Assembly: GCA_947450165.1 (NCBI GenBank)
Contig: CANFUJ010000002.1
Coordinates: forward strand, 1 to 58,717
Direction: 5' to 3'
Length of the DNA stretch: 58,717 nt
Source of the DNA: Chitinophagaceae bacterium
GTDB taxonomy: Bacteria > Bacteroidota > Bacteroidia > Chitinophagales > Chitinophagaceae
Part shown: positions 58,153 through 58,717 of the stretch, one piece after another
Layout of the letters: every line of letters begins with the position of its first letter
Position numbering within the stretch: the stretch's first letter is position 1
Translations under genes and position numbers: made by a program
Notes under the pieces: model-generated
The model's database searches: none
What the model was told of the DNA's origin: nothing
The model's input: only the letters and a program-made list of their open reading frames with translations

Positions 58153-58717
58153 TTATTTTTCAATCGATACAATTGGCAGTTGAACAAAAAAAGTAGTTCC
58201 TACACCTAATTCTGTTTCAAACCAAATCTCGCCATCAGATTGCTCTACTATTCTTTTACACATAGCTAAACCTAGGCCTGTTCCAGATGTTTTTGTAGTA
58301 AAATTGGGTGCGAAAATATTATACTTTACCTCTTCAGAAATCCCTAAACCATTATCCCCCACAGAGATTATTATTTTTTCTGATTGTATTTTCTGTTTGA
58401 TTTTAATTTCTGCTACCCTATCTTCAGGTATGGATTGTATTGCATTTAAAATCAAATTGGTAAACAAACGATTGATCTGTGTTTTATCTGCTTTGACCAT
58501 GATTGGAGTTTCAATGAGCTGATTTTTAATTTCAAGCGATTCGTTTAATGCATGCAGCATCGATATGCTTTTAATCAGTTCATTGATTTCAAATATTTCT
58601 TTTTTTGCTTCACCTATATTGGCAAACTGACTAAACGCGTTAGCGATATTGCTTAGGTGATCAATTTGTTGAATCAACGTTTCGGATACATTCTTTGCCA
58701 ATGAAACAATATTTGGA
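58153..58717 (-). CDS. Sensor histidine kinase (NtrY-like), C-terminal part, truncated at window edge
   Basis: LFTNLILNAIQSIPE, ISVGDNGLGISEE, TSGTGLGLAMCKRIVEQSDGEIWFETELGVGTTFFVQLP; frame stays open past 58701 (PNIVSLAKNVSETL). Confidence 0.88.
   Translation of the reverse strand, partial: PNIVSLAKNVSETLIQQIDHLSNIANAFSQFANIGEAKKEIFEINELIKSISMLHALNESLEIKNQLIETPIMVKADKTQINRLFTNLILNAIQSIPEDRVAEIKIKQKIQSEKIIISVGDNGLGISEEVKYNIFAPNFTTKTSGTGLGLAMCKRIVEQSDGEIWFETELGVGTTFFVQLPIVSIEK

Noticed and set aside
1-58717. CRISPR array, tRNA, rRNA, transposase, integrase or prophage genes
   Set aside because: No regularly spaced direct repeats, RNA gene motifs or recombinase-like proteins recognised in the translated ORFs.

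Overview
The window is chromosomal DNA from a Bacteroidetes bacterium (low GC, TonB receptor, type IX secretion sorting domain, UpxY-like regulator). Left edge: a truncated fasciclin-type lipoprotein, a TonB-dependent receptor, purC and ychF. Centre (about 5.9-43.0 kb, all minus strand): a single colinear capsule/exopolysaccharide locus of about 31 genes. It starts with Wza-like export protein, BY-kinase Wzc and a UpxY/NusG-like antiterminator, and ends with a PHP-type CpsB phosphatase. In between are glycosyltransferases, two asparagine-synthase-like amidotransferases, a WbpB/D/E-like plus WbpG/HisH/HisF-like amino-sugar set, an MBOAT/SGNH O-acylation pair, a carbamoyltransferase, a Wzy-like polymerase, a Wzm/Wzt-like ABC exporter and an exosortase. 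Right: a 69-aa protein with a PID-CTERM-like exosortase sorting signal, a strong terminator, a 14.2-kb gene for a ~4.7k-aa modular T9SS-exported adhesin, and a truncated histidine kinase. The most interesting hypothesis is a two-route surface system: the giant T9SS adhesin and the PID-CTERM microprotein appear to share a transcript, and the candidate processing exosortase sits inside the adjacent polysaccharide operon. All product calls come from reading translated sequence; no database search was run.
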